In this document: one piece after another, positions 7,333 to 16,228 of the stretch
Layout of the letters: each line of letters begins with the position of its first letter
Numbering within the stretch: the stretch's first letter is position 1
DNA from: an uncultured Clostridia bacterium
Lineage (GTDB): Bacteria > Bacillota > Clostridia > Christensenellales > Borkfalkiaceae
Reading direction: 5' to 3'
Assembly: GCA_947088135.1 (NCBI GenBank)
Contig: CAMUFJ010000002.1
Coordinates: 1 to 64,000 of the forward strand
DNA: 64,000 nt
Program-made: the position numbers and the translations under genes
Notes under the pieces: generated by a model
What the model was told of the DNA's origin: nothing
Databases searched by the model: none
The model's input: only the letters and a program-made list of their open reading frames with translations

Positions 7333-7761
7333 ATGGCACTGTACAGCGAAAAGGTGATGGACCATTTCCGCAACCCCCGCAACGTGGGCACGATCGAAAA
7401 CGCGGACGGCATGGGCGAAGTGGGAAACGCAAAATGCGGCGACATCATGAAAATTTATCTGAAAATCGAAAACGATATCATCGCGGACGTCAAATTCGAA
7501 ACGTTCGGATGCGGCAGCGCAATCGCTTCGAGCTCGATGGCGACGGAGATGATCAAAGGAAAACCGCTCTCGGAAGCGCTCGCTCTCACCAACAAAGCGG
7601 TCGCCGAAGCGCTCGACGGGCTTCCCGCGCACAAACTGCACTGCTCCGTGCTTGCGGAGGAAGCAATCAAAAACGCCGTTCTCGACTATTACAAGCGGAG
7701 CGGCATTCCCTACGACGAAGAGGCTTTCCGCACCTGCGAACACTGCGGGGACGAATCGTGA
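7333..7761 (+). CDS. nifU: IscU/NifU N-terminal-type Fe-S cluster scaffold
   Basis: 142 residues. The three cluster-ligand cysteines are present: C35 (NAKCGD, with the Asp two residues on), C60 (FGCGSA) and C104 (LHCSVLAEEAI). It receives sulfur from NifS and builds transient clusters for transfer. It lacks the ferredoxin and Nfu domains of long NifU, so it is IscU-like. The C-terminus carries an extra CEHC pair (C135, C138), which could bind metal. GGAG lies upstream of the ATG. The stop overlaps the next start (GTGA). Confidence 0.95.
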   Translation: MALYSEKVMDHFRNPRNVGTIENADGMGEVGNAKCGDIMKIYLKIENDIIADVKFETFGCGSAIASSSMATEMIKGKPLSEALALTNKAVAEALDGLPAHKLHCSVLAEEAIKNAVLDYYKRSGIPYDEEAFRTCEHCGDES

Positions 7762-8153
7762 TCGTATCTACGCGGGGGCGTTATGCGCTCCGCATTATGG
7801 CGGAGCTTGCGGGAAGCGACGGATTCCGTTCCTTGAAATTGCTCGCCGAGCGGCAGAGCATTCCGCACAAATACGCGGAAAGCATTATGACCGCGCTTGT
7901 AAAAGCGGAACTTGCGGAGGGTTCGCGCGGCAAAAACGGCGGATATAAACTTTCCCGCCCGCCCGAAAAATACACGCTCGCGGAAATTTTAAAGGTGACG
8001 GAAACAAGCTTGTCCTCCGCGTCGTGCTCGGGCGGAACGGACGGATGTCCCCGTTCCGCCGATTGTCCCGCCTACCCCGTTTGGAAAGCCCTCGACGAAA
8101 CGGTATATCAATTTCTTTCGCAATATACCTTGCTCGATCTGCTCAAATCTTAG
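7758..8153 (+). CDS. Rrf2/IscR-family transcription regulator with Fe-S-type cysteines
   Basis: 131 residues starting at GTG 7758, overlapping the nifU stop by four bases and so translationally coupled. Residues 1-65 form the winged helix of the Rrf2 family (STRGRYALRIMAELA, then KNGGYKLSRPP). Residues C90, C97 and C103 have the three-Cys spacing of IscR-type cluster-binding regulators, so it probably senses Fe-S status. Position at the end of the Fe-S operon and the palindrome at 6094-6120 suggest feedback control. CymR-like members lack these cysteines, which argues against a cysteine-metabolism role. Confidence 0.92.
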   Translation: MIVSTRGRYALRIMAELAGSDGFRSLKLLAERQSIPHKYAESIMTALVKAELAEGSRGKNGGYKLSRPPEKYTLAEILKVTETSLSSASCSGGTDGCPRSADCPAYPVWKALDETVYQFLSQYTLLDLLKS

Positions 8154-8192
8154 CCGTACCCTGCCATATTCCGACTTTTTTCGACAGAAGGA

Positions 8193-8220
8193 TTGACAAT
8201 TTTGCATCATATGCTATAAT
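8193..8220 (+). promoter_or_regulatory. Sigma-A promoter of the 8254 membrane protein gene
   Basis: TTGACA, 16-nt spacer, TATAAT. It leaves a leader of about 27 nt containing GAGGAG before the ATG. Confidence 0.8.
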
Positions 8221-8253
8221 GTTAACATCACTAAATCAAAAAATGAGGAGAAT

Positions 8254-9180
8254 ATGAACAAAAAATTTGTCGCTTTTTTCACGAGCTACGGCATGACCGT
8301 GAACAAAAACTCTGCCTACGGCAAGATTCAGGGGTATGAAACGAGTGCAGGCGTTTTTCCGTTAGACAACGTTGCACCCGTCAGACTGCATGTTTCGTTT
8401 TACGCAACCGACGATCAAAAGAGAACGATCGAAGCGGGCATTCGCAATTTGGGGTTGAAATTCTTTAAAATGACCTTTTCGCCCTATGGAATCGTTCTCG
8501 GATTCAACGATATTACGACGAATCGACTGCTGAAAAGATTGCCCGCGATTTTGAATACGATCTTCTCCATTCTCAAAGAAAGCGGTGCGATGAACAGCGA
8601 CTACTGCCCCGTGTGCGGAAACCGCATCAATGAAGCCAGTGCAAAGAAATGCAATATCGACGGCTTCACCGTTCAGATCGACAACGACTGCGTCGAAAAA
8701 ATCAATGCGCTGATCAGCGCGGAAAATCAGGATTTCAATAACGCGCCCAACAACTATTTGCAGGGTTTTTGCGGCGCGCTGCTCGGCGGTTTGGCGGGCG
8801 TCGTCATTTCCATCGTTTTAAACCTCATCGGCTTCGTTGCCGCGATCTCTGCCATTGTGTCTGTTTTGGCGGGCTCGTATTTATACCAAAAATTCCACGG
8901 AAAGCCCAATAAAATGATGCTCGTCATCGTGTCGGTCACGACGCTCGTGCTCATGGCGGCGTCCATTCCCGTCATCTATATCATCTCGGCGGGAATTGCG
9001 GCGCATAGCGAAGGGCTTAATTATACGGCGATCGAGGCATTCCGAATTTGTATGCTCAACAGCGAGTTTGCAAATTATTTCTATATCGACCTCGTACTCG
9101 TTTTGGTGTTCTCCGCCATCGGCATCGGGCTCGAAATTTTTACTCTCGCAAAGCAAATCAAACGCAAAAATAATATTTGA
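8254..9180 (+). CDS. Unknown membrane protein with a Cys pair of zinc-ribbon type
   Basis: 308 residues, family not recognised. Residues 1-115 are a soluble, mixed-composition domain. C118-P-V-C121, with further cysteines at 133 and 146, look like a small zinc-binding module. Then come four likely membrane helices: a pair around 170-210 (GALLGGLAGVVISIVLNLIGF), one around 222-247 and one around 277-300. The C-terminus is short and basic. It has its own strong promoter and is closed by a strong terminator, so it is a single-gene unit. Codon use is a little less GC-rich than in the neighbouring core genes. Confidence 0.82.
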   Translation: MNKKFVAFFTSYGMTVNKNSAYGKIQGYETSAGVFPLDNVAPVRLHVSFYATDDQKRTIEAGIRNLGLKFFKMTFSPYGIVLGFNDITTNRLLKRLPAILNTIFSILKESGAMNSDYCPVCGNRINEASAKKCNIDGFTVQIDNDCVEKINALISAENQDFNNAPNNYLQGFCGALLGGLAGVVISIVLNLIGFVAAISAIVSVLAGSYLYQKFHGKPNKMMLVIVSVTTLVLMAASIPVIYIISAGIAAHSEGLNYTAIEAFRICMLNSEFANYFYIDLVLVLVFSAIGIGLEIFTLAKQIKRKNNI

Positions 9181-9195
9181 GAAAATTCCGATATC

Positions 9196-9235
9196 AAAAA
9201 GCCCCGCCCGAGCGAACGCTCGGACGGGGCTTTTC
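9196..9235. terminator. Bidirectional terminator between convergent genes
   Basis: Arms GCCCCGCCCGAGC and GCTCGGACGGGGC (one mismatch), flanked by AAAAA on the left and TTTT on the right. It serves the 8254 gene and, on the other strand, trxA. Confidence 0.88.
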
Positions 9236-9242
9236 CTTCCGC

Positions 9243-9566
9243 CTATAAGTTTTTTGCAAGAAAACTCCGAAGGACGTCGGCGGGAACGTATCCCAAATTG
9301 CTGTCCTTTACCGTATTGCCCTGCAAAACGGCAACGTACGGAATAGACATAACGCCGTACTGCGCCGCCGCTTCGGGGTTGGAATCGACGTCCACTTTCA
9401 CGAATTCCGCTTTCTCCGCGAATTCGCCAGCAACCTCGTCGAGAACGGGCGCAAGCATACGGCAGGGCCCGCACCAGCTTGCCCAAAAGTCGCACACCAC
9501 CGTTTTCCCCGCGTCCAAAAGTCCGCGCAGTTCTTCCCCATTGATCTCTTTTACGTTTTTAGCCAT
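9243..9566 (-). CDS. trxA: Thioredoxin
   Basis: 107 residues, the normal thioredoxin size, with the redox centre W31-C-G-P-C35 and the cis-Pro region (MSIPYVAVLQG). It reduces protein disulfides in the cytoplasm using thioredoxin reductase, which is not in this window. An extra cysteine at 25 (VVCDFWA) is a common variant. It lies 16 nt after hisS and may be co-transcribed with it. The bidirectional terminator follows. Confidence 0.96.
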   Translation of the reverse strand: MAKNVKEINGEELRGLLDAGKTVVCDFWASWCGPCRMLAPVLDEVAGEFAEKAEFVKVDVDSNPEAAAQYGVMSIPYVAVLQGNTVKDSNLGYVPADVLRSFLAKNL

Positions 9567-9582
9567 TTGTTTTCTCCAAATT

Positions 9583-10839
9583 TTAATATTTTTTCTTTAA
9601 GTATGCGGAAAGTCCGCAAAATTTAATCCGTTCGGAAGAAGAATTTTTCATATCCTTCACTTCCGCCGCGCCTTCTTTCAGCTCGTTTTCGCCGATAACC
9701 GCCACGTAACGCGCGCCGATTTTGTCGGCGTACTTAAACTGCGCCTTTAAGGAACGCTCCATCAAATCGGTTTCGCAAGGCACGCCTTCGCCCCTCAATT
9801 CGCATGCGAGCAAAAACGCCTTCTTGCGGGAAGCTTCATCCATGCCCGCAAGATAACAGGCAACGCGGTCGGGCTCGGGAAGCGAAACCCCCTCCGCCTC
9901 CATGACCATGAGAAGCCTTTCGATCCCCCCTCCGAAACCGACTGCGGGAACGGGCTTTCCGCCGATCTGCTCCAAGAGCGTATCGTATCTGCCTCCCCCG
10001 CACACCGTGCCCTGCGCGCCCGCAGCGCCGCTCACGAATTCGAACACCGTTCGGCTGTAATAATCCAACCCGCGCACGATGGAGGGGTTGATTTCGTACT
10101 TCACGCCCGCGCCGTCCAATAGACTGCATACCTCGCTGAAATGCGCCCGGCAATCGGGGCAGAGAAAATCGAGCATGCGCGGCGCGCCCGCGGTGTGTAC
10201 TTTGCACTTCTCGTTTTTACAGTCGATCATGCGCATGGGGTTTTTTTCGAAACGCGCGTTGCAATCCTCGCACATTTCCCCCAAACGGGGCGCGAAGTAT
10301 TCTTTAAGCGCAACGTTGTAAGCCCTTCGGCACTCTTTACACCCGATGGAATTGAGTTCGAGCCGAACCTCTTTCAGCCCTAACTTTTTATAAAAAGCGT
10401 CCACGAGGGTGACGACCTCCGCGTCCGCCTGCGGGCCTGCCGCGCCGTACAACTCCACGCCGAATTGGTGATGCTCCCGAAGCCGCCCCGCCTGCGGGCG
10501 TTCGTAACGGAACGCGGGCGAAAAATAGTACATTTTTGCGGGCAGTCCGTCGTTCATTAAGCCGTTCTCCACAAAACTGCGCGCCACGCCCGCCGTGCCC
10601 TCGGGCTTTAAAGTCATGGAACGGTTGCCCTTGTCGAGAAAGGTGTACATTTCCTTACTGACGACGTCCGTCGTATCGCCCACACCGCGCTGAAAGAGCT
10701 CGGTATGCTCGAACACGGGAGTGCGGATCTCGCGGAAGCCGAACGATTCGGCGGTTTCCCGCGCGGTTTTCTCCACGTATTGCCACAAATACGACTGCTT
10801 GGGAAGCACGTCCTTCGTGCCCTTGGGAATTTGTATCAT
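9583..10839 (-). CDS. hisS: Histidyl-tRNA synthetase
   Basis: 418 residues, a class II synthetase charging tRNA-His. The N-terminus (IPKGTKDVLPKQS) and motif 2 (FRYERPQAGRLREHHQFG) are diagnostic. The histidine-specific motif appears as VRGLDYYSRTVFEF, and the C-terminus holds the anticodon-binding domain. A Cys-rich stretch (CKECRRAYN, then CEDCNARF and LCPDCRAHF) is an insertion seen in several Firmicute HisRS proteins and may bind zinc. It lies 14 nt after hslU. No T-box leader is visible, as expected inside an operon. Confidence 0.97.
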   Translation of the reverse strand: MIQIPKGTKDVLPKQSYLWQYVEKTARETAESFGFREIRTPVFEHTELFQRGVGDTTDVVSKEMYTFLDKGNRSMTLKPEGTAGVARSFVENGLMNDGLPAKMYYFSPAFRYERPQAGRLREHHQFGVELYGAAGPQADAEVVTLVDAFYKKLGLKEVRLELNSIGCKECRRAYNVALKEYFAPRLGEMCEDCNARFEKNPMRMIDCKNEKCKVHTAGAPRMLDFLCPDCRAHFSEVCSLLDGAGVKYEINPSIVRGLDYYSRTVFEFVSGAAGAQGTVCGGGRYDTLLEQIGGKPVPAVGFGGGIERLLMVMEAEGVSLPEPDRVACYLAGMDEASRKKAFLLACELRGEGVPCETDLMERSLKAQFKYADKIGARYVAVIGENELKEGAAEVKDMKNSSSERIKFCGLSAYLKKKY

Positions 10840-10853
10840 AGTCTTCTCCTATC

Positions 10854-12164
10854 TTAGAGCACGTACTTCTTCAAATCGCGGTCCTTGGTGATCTTCTTCA
10901 AGTGTTCCTCGACGTACGCGCGGTTGACCTCCACGGGAATGACGGGATAATCCCCCCCGCAGGCGTTGAAGGAAATATCCTCTAAAAGATATTCCATAAC
11001 GGTATGAAGCCTGCGCGCGCCGATGTCCTCGCTCGTGAGGTTGATATCCTCGGAGATCTCCGCGATCGCCTCGATCGCGTCCGGCGTAAAGCGAAGGTCG
11101 ATGTTATCCACGGCGAGCAACACGGCGTACTGACGGGTGAGCGAGTGCTCGGTGCTCGTTAAAATGTTCACGAAATCTTCCTTGGTAAGGGAAGTGAGCT
11201 CCACCGATACGGGGAAGCGTCCTTGAAGCTCGGGAATGAGGTCCTCCACCCGCGCGACGTGGAACGCGCCCGCCGCAATGAAGAGAATATAGTCCGTTTT
11301 CACCGCGCCGTACTTGGTCATGACCGTACTTCCTTCCACGATGGGAAGAATGTCGCGCTGAACGCCCTCGCGGGAAACGTCCGCCCCAGACGTGTTGCCT
11401 TTGCCTGCGATTTTGTCGATTTCATCGATGAAGATGATGCCGTCGTTCTCGGCACGGCGAAGAGCCTCGTCCTTGACCGCGTCGTCGTCGATGAGCTTAT
11501 CCGCCTCCTCGGCAATGAACAGCTTCATCGCCTCTTTAACGGCGATTTTGCGCTTTTTCTTTCTTTGGGGAAGCATTTCGCCGAAAATAGAGCCGAGGTT
11601 GATCGCCGCCCCGCCGGGGACGAGCTCCATGTTTTTGGGCTCGTCTGCGACTTCCGCCTCGATAACGGTATTGTCGAACACGCCCTTTCTGAGCGATTCC
11701 AAGAGGTTCGCTTCGAACACCTCGCGCGCCGTTTCCCCTCTGTCCGCCTTCTTGGCTTCGGCAAGAATTTTCACCATTTTCTTTTCGGCGGTTTCCTGCG
11801 CCTTCACGGAAACCTCCGCCGTCTTTTCGTCTTTCACAAGGCGAAACGCGCACTCCACCAGATCGCGCACCATGCCCTCGACGTCCTTGCCCACGTATCC
11901 GACTTCGGTGTACTTGGTCGCTTCCACCTTAACAAAAGGCGCTTTTACGAGCTTTGCGAGCCTTCTTGCTATTTCCGTTTTGCCCACGCCCGTGGGCCCC
12001 TTCATGATGATGTTCTTAGGGGTGATCTCCTCTCTGAAATCGGGAGAGAGCTGGGCGCGGCGGTAACGGTTCCGAAGTGCGATCGCCACCGCCTTTTTGG
12101 CTTCCTCCTGCCCCACGATGTGTTTATTGAGCTCCGCTACGATTTGTTTGGGTGATAAATTCAT
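10854..12164 (-). CDS. hslU: ATP-dependent unfoldase subunit of the HslUV (ClpYQ) protease
   Basis: 436 residues from the ATG at 12164 (AAGGAG 5 nt upstream; starts MNLSPKQIV). AAA+ features are Walker A GPTGVGKTEIARR and Walker B IIFIDEIDKIA. A variable I-domain lies between them, with a Lys/Arg stretch (PQRKKKRKIAVKE). The C-terminus ends DLKKYVL, the tail type that docks into HslV. It unfolds substrates and feeds them to the HslV peptidase encoded 20 nt upstream. The order hslV-hslU next to topA and trmFO is the conserved Firmicute arrangement. Confidence 0.97.
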   Translation of the reverse strand: MNLSPKQIVAELNKHIVGQEEAKKAVAIALRNRYRRAQLSPDFREEITPKNIIMKGPTGVGKTEIARRLAKLVKAPFVKVEATKYTEVGYVGKDVEGMVRDLVECAFRLVKDEKTAEVSVKAQETAEKKMVKILAEAKKADRGETAREVFEANLLESLRKGVFDNTVIEAEVADEPKNMELVPGGAAINLGSIFGEMLPQRKKKRKIAVKEAMKLFIAEEADKLIDDDAVKDEALRRAENDGIIFIDEIDKIAGKGNTSGADVSREGVQRDILPIVEGSTVMTKYGAVKTDYILFIAAGAFHVARVEDLIPELQGRFPVSVELTSLTKEDFVNILTSTEHSLTRQYAVLLAVDNIDLRFTPDAIEAIAEISEDINLTSEDIGARRLHTVMEYLLEDISFNACGGDYPVIPVEVNRAYVEEHLKKITKDRDLKKYVL

Positions 12165-12184
12165 AATACTCCTTGTAACCGCCT

Positions 12185-12718
12185 TTACACGGTTTCGCAA
12201 ATAATGCGGTCGTTGGTGAACACACAAATTTCGCTCGCGATTTTTAAAGACTTCCGCGCAATCTCCTCCGCAGAAAATTCGGTATTCTGCACGAGCGCGC
12301 GCGCCGCCGCCAACGCGTAATTTCCGCCGCTTCCGATGGCGCAAACGCCCTCGTCCGGCTCGATAACCTCGCCCGTACCCGAGAGAATGAGCAAGGTATC
12401 CTTATCGGCGGTGATCATCATAGCGTCCAGCTTTCTGCCCACTTTATCGCTCCGCCACAAATCGGCAAGCTCCACCGCCGATCGCATGAGGTTGCCCGCA
12501 AACTTGTTGAGCATTCCCTCGAACCGTTCGGAAAGGGAGAACGCATCCGTAACCGAACCTGCAAACCCCAACACGACTTTCCCGCCGTAAATACGGCGCA
12601 CCTTGATTGCCGTGTTCTTGAATACGACCGACTCGCCCATCGTCACCTGTCCGTCGCCCGCAATCGCCGTAACGCCGTTCCTTTTAACGGCGCAAATGGT
12701 CGTTCCGCGAAATTCCAT
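12185..12718 (-). CDS. hslV: Peptidase subunit of the HslUV (ClpQ) protease
   Basis: 177 residues of the proteasome beta-like Ntn-hydrolase family. The N-terminus [11 protein letters not shown] places the catalytic threonine at T6 or T7, so a short propeptide must be removed. The motif GDGQVTMG follows and the [14 protein letters not shown] helix is present. It assembles as a double hexamer capped by HslU. HslU follows immediately. Confidence 0.97.
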   Translation of the reverse strand: MEFRGTTICAVKRNGVTAIAGDGQVTMGESVVFKNTAIKVRRIYGGKVVLGFAGSVTDAFSLSERFEGMLNKFAGNLMRSAVELADLWRSDKVGRKLDAMMITADKDTLLILSGTGEVIEPDEGVCAIGSGGNYALAAARALVQNTEFSAEEIARKSLKIASEICVFTNDRIICETV

Positions 12719-12742
12719 AAATCCTCCTGTTTTTGATCCGTG

Positions 12743-14032
12743 TCATCGGCTCTCTATCTGCGTGCGGAAGCGTTCGATCTCTTCGAGCGCGCGCTCGCCT
12801 GCAAGCCGTTTTTTTTGTTTTTTGTCGCGTATGCGCCCGTCGAGGCGCAGAATGCCGTAGTTGGCGTTCATCGGCTGAAAGTGTCTGTTTTCCGCCGCTA
12901 CGTAACGGGAAAGCGCACCGCATACGGTGTCTTCCGAAGGAAGCACGGGAGAAAGTCCCCGCGCACGCCTCAACGCGTGAATCCCCGCGAGCAAACCGCT
13001 CATCGCACTCTCCACATAACCCTCCACGCCCGTGATCTGCCCCGCGAAAAACAGCGCGGGATTTCCCTTGACCGAAAAATCGGAATCGAGTACGCGGGGA
13101 GAATCCAAAAACGTGTTGCGGTGCATGACGCCGTATCGTTCGAATTCCGCGTTTTTCAGAGCGGGAATGAGGGAAAACACCCGCTTTTGCTCGGGAAACT
13201 TTAAGTTAGTCTGAAATCCGACGAGCCCCAAAGAAGTCCCCTCCGCATTCTCCTTGCGGAGCTGTAACACCGCATAGGGACGAACGCCCTCGAATTCCAG
13301 CCCCACGGGTTTGAGCATTCCGAAGCGCAGGGTGTCCTTCCCGCGCGAAGCCATGACCTCTACGGGCATACAGCCCTCGAAGATCTCGCTCTTCTCGAAC
13401 TCGCGCAACTCCACCCGCTCGGCGGAAAGCAATTCGCGCACGAACAGCTCGTATTCTTCTTTGTTCATGGGACAGTTGATATAGTCGCCCTCGCCTTTGC
13501 CGTAACGGCTCTGCGAGAAGGTGCGGGAATCATCGATGCTGTCCGCCGAAACGACGGGCGCGGTCGCGTCGTAAAAATGCAACGCCCCGCCGAATTTTTG
13601 CCTGATATCCTCATACAGCCCGCCCGCGGTGAGCGGTCCGGTTGCGACGATCCCGCCGTCGGGCAGTTCTTCCGCTTCCCTGCAAACGATTTTGACAAGG
13701 GGGTGCGCGGTGAGCTTTTCGGTGATATAGTTCGAAAACAGTTCCCGATCCACCGCCAAAGCGCCGCCCGCGGGAACGCGCGTTTTGTCCGCCGCCTCCA
13801 TCGTGAGCGAGCCCAAACGCCTGAGTTCCTCTTTCAGCAAACCGCAGGCGTTTCCGTAAACGTCGTCGCTTTTGAGCGAATTGGAGCAGACGAGCTCCGC
13901 AAACCCGTTTCCGCTATGAGCGGGCGTACGTTTTCGGGGTTTCATGTCTACAAGCTCCACCTCTTCGCCGTGCGTTGCGAGATAGTACGCCGCCTCGGAG
14001 CCTGCAAGTCCGCCGCCGATCACACGTATCAT
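12743..14032 (-). CDS. trmFO: Methylenetetrahydrofolate-tRNA (uracil-54) methyltransferase
   Basis: 429 residues from the ATG at 14032, which overlaps the topA stop (ATGA). The FAD-binding N-terminus IRVIGGGLAGSEAAYYLA is characteristic. SNSLKSDDVYGNACGLLKEE and GVEGYVESAMSGLLAG separate it from MnmG. The protein makes 5-methyluridine at tRNA position 54 using folate and FAD. It belongs to the dprA-topA-trmFO-hslVU block. The C-terminal basic tail is normal. Confidence 0.96.
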   Translation of the reverse strand: MIRVIGGGLAGSEAAYYLATHGEEVELVDMKPRKRTPAHSGNGFAELVCSNSLKSDDVYGNACGLLKEELRRLGSLTMEAADKTRVPAGGALAVDRELFSNYITEKLTAHPLVKIVCREAEELPDGGIVATGPLTAGGLYEDIRQKFGGALHFYDATAPVVSADSIDDSRTFSQSRYGKGEGDYINCPMNKEEYELFVRELLSAERVELREFEKSEIFEGCMPVEVMASRGKDTLRFGMLKPVGLEFEGVRPYAVLQLRKENAEGTSLGLVGFQTNLKFPEQKRVFSLIPALKNAEFERYGVMHRNTFLDSPRVLDSDFSVKGNPALFFAGQITGVEGYVESAMSGLLAGIHALRRARGLSPVLPSEDTVCGALSRYVAAENRHFQPMNANYGILRLDGRIRDKKQKKRLAGERALEEIERFRTQIESR

Positions 14033-16221
14033 TCTGTTTTCAGGGGCTGGGGCGCGGTATAGTCGCACTCCTTATTCGAACAGCGCACCCCTCTGCGCCC
14101 TTTTACGAGCGCGCTCTTGCACTTGGGGCACTTTTCGCCCGTCGGCTCGTCCCAACTCATAAACTTGCAATCGGGAAAACCGCTGCACCCGTAGTATATC
14201 TTGCCCGCCTTGGAGCGGAGTTTCACGGCGGGTTTCCCGCACTCGGGGCAGATCCCTTCGTATTCCTCCTGCTTCTTTTCGAAAGGCAAGGTTGATTTGC
14301 ATTCCGGATAGTTGGGGCAGGCAAGAAATTTTCCGTACCGCCCGTTCTTTACGATCATCATGCTTCCACACTTAGGGCAGGGCGTTTCGGACGTTTCCGC
14401 CTCTCCCTCGCTCACGATATTCGAGCAAGCGGGATAGTTGGAGCAAGCGAGATACGTGCCGTATCTGCCCGCCTTGCGCACCATGGGCGAACCGCACTTA
14501 CTGCACAGTACGTCTGTAACCTCGTCGCCGTCGGTGCTCGCAAATCGGAGCTGTTTTTCAAAGGGCGGATAGAAATCCGCAACGATGGAGTGCCAATCCT
14601 TGCCTCCGTCCTCGATTTCGTCGAGCTTCTCCTCCATGCTCGCGGTGAAGCCGATATCCATGATATCCGTAAAGTAGTGCATAAGCATATCGGTAATGCG
14701 GAACGCCACTTCGGTGGGCACCATGTACTTGCCCTCCTTCTCCACGTACTTGCGCTTGTTGAGCACGGAGATGATGGAAGCATAGGTGGAAGGTCTGCCG
14801 ATGCCCTTGTCCTCCATGGCTTTGACCAAGGAAGCGTCGGTATAGCGCACGGGCGGTTTGGTGAATTTTTGCTCCGGGAGCATATTCAGACAAGTCAAGC
14901 CGTCCCCCTCGCTCAAAGGCGGAAGCAAGCCCTTCGTTTCCTCGTCGTCTTCCTTTTTCCCTTCCTGATACACGGCGGTAAATCCCGCAAAGCGCAACGA
15001 TTTTCCGCTCGCTTTAAAGCCGTATTCGCCGTTTTTCACTTCGATCTGCATGGAATCGTACTGCGCTTCGGACATCTGCGAAGCCACGAAACGCTCGTAA
15101 ATGAGCTTGTAAACCGCAAAATGCTTCCTGTCGAGCAATTTCTTTACCGACTCGGGCGTACGGGTAAGATCGATGGGACGGATCGCCTCGTGCGCGTCCT
15201 GCGCGCCCTTTTTGGAAGCGTAGAAGTTGGGTTTTTCGGGCACGTAATCCTCGCCGTAGCGGGCTTTGATGTGCTCCAACGCCGCCGCCTGTGCCTCTTC
15301 GGAAACGCGGGTGGAGTCCGTTCTGATATAGCTAACGAACGCGATGTGCTCGCCGCCCACGTCGATACCTTCGTACAAGTGCTGAGCCATGAGCATGGTT
15401 TCGGGCGCGGTCATGCCGAGCTTATTGGAGGCGTCCTGCTGTAAGGTGCTCGTGGTGAACGGCGCGGGCGCGTGCGATTTGGCGATCGCCTTTTTCACGC
15501 CTGCAACCGTATAGCTTCCCGAAGCGAGCGCGTTTAAAACGGCGTCCGCTTCTTCCTTGTTGCCGATCTTGAATTTTTTGTCGTTGTGCTTTTCGAGCAA
15601 CGCCTTGAAGGGCGCGAACTTCTTGTCCGCATCCTGCAAATCGGCGTGAACGCTCCAATATTCTTCGGGCACAAACGCCTGAATTTCCCGTTCCCGTTCC
15701 ACAACAAGGCGGAGCGCGACGGACTGTACACGCCCTGCGGAAAGCCCGTTCTGGATCTTATTGTTAAGAAGCGGGGAAAGCTTGTAGCCCACAAGCCTGT
15801 CCATAACGCGGCGTGCCTGCTGCGCGTCCACGAGATTGTAGTTGATGGTGCGCGGATTTTTGAGAGCGCGCTCCACCGCCTTGGGGGAAATTTCGTTGAA
15901 TTCGATGCGGTTCTTGCCCTCCGCGTCCAGCCCCAAAACCGTTTGCAGGTGCCACGAAATGGCTTCGCCCTCGCGATCGGGGTCGGTTGCGAGATATATC
16001 TTATCTGCGCGCTTCGCCTCTTCGGCAAGCCGTTTTACCGTTTCTTCCTTGCCGATCGAGGTCACGTAACGGGGCTCGAAATTCTTGTCTATGGAAACGC
16101 CGAGCGTCTTTTGCGGCAAATCGCGGATATGTCCGCCCGAAGCGTCCACGCGGTATTTGCCCTTTAAGTATTTGGAAATGGTTTTCGCCTTGGAGGGCGA
16201 CTCTACGATAATTAAATCCAT
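14029..16221 (-). CDS. topA: DNA topoisomerase I
   Basis: 730 residues, a type IA topoisomerase relaxing negative supercoils. The TOPRIM domain starts LIIVESPSKAKTISKYL and includes DPDREGE. The catalytic tyrosine is about Y298 in FVSYIRTDS. The C-terminus has four Cys4 zinc-ribbon units (CSKCGS..CSNYPAC, CPKCGS..CPNYPEC, CPECGK..CSGFPDC, CPKCKS..CSNKEC), complete for this family. It is preceded by dprA (7-nt gap) and overlaps trmFO. Confidence 0.98.
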   Translation of the reverse strand: MDLIIVESPSKAKTISKYLKGKYRVDASGGHIRDLPQKTLGVSIDKNFEPRYVTSIGKEETVKRLAEEAKRADKIYLATDPDREGEAISWHLQTVLGLDAEGKNRIEFNEISPKAVERALKNPRTINYNLVDAQQARRVMDRLVGYKLSPLLNNKIQNGLSAGRVQSVALRLVVEREREIQAFVPEEYWSVHADLQDADKKFAPFKALLEKHNDKKFKIGNKEEADAVLNALASGSYTVAGVKKAIAKSHAPAPFTTSTLQQDASNKLGMTAPETMLMAQHLYEGIDVGGEHIAFVSYIRTDSTRVSEEAQAAALEHIKARYGEDYVPEKPNFYASKKGAQDAHEAIRPIDLTRTPESVKKLLDRKHFAVYKLIYERFVASQMSEAQYDSMQIEVKNGEYGFKASGKSLRFAGFTAVYQEGKKEDDEETKGLLPPLSEGDGLTCLNMLPEQKFTKPPVRYTDASLVKAMEDKGIGRPSTYASIISVLNKRKYVEKEGKYMVPTEVAFRITDMLMHYFTDIMDIGFTASMEEKLDEIEDGGKDWHSIVADFYPPFEKQLRFASTDGDEVTDVLCSKCGSPMVRKAGRYGTYLACSNYPACSNIVSEGEAETSETPCPKCGSMMIVKNGRYGKFLACPNYPECKSTLPFEKKQEEYEGICPECGKPAVKLRSKAGKIYYGCSGFPDCKFMSWDEPTGEKCPKCKSALVKGRRGVRCSNKECDYTAPQPLKTE

Positions 16222-16228
16222 AACTCTC

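Noticed and set aside
11223..12155. Long plus-strand open frame opposite hslU
   Set aside because: Shadow of a highly conserved gene; composition is unlike a real protein.
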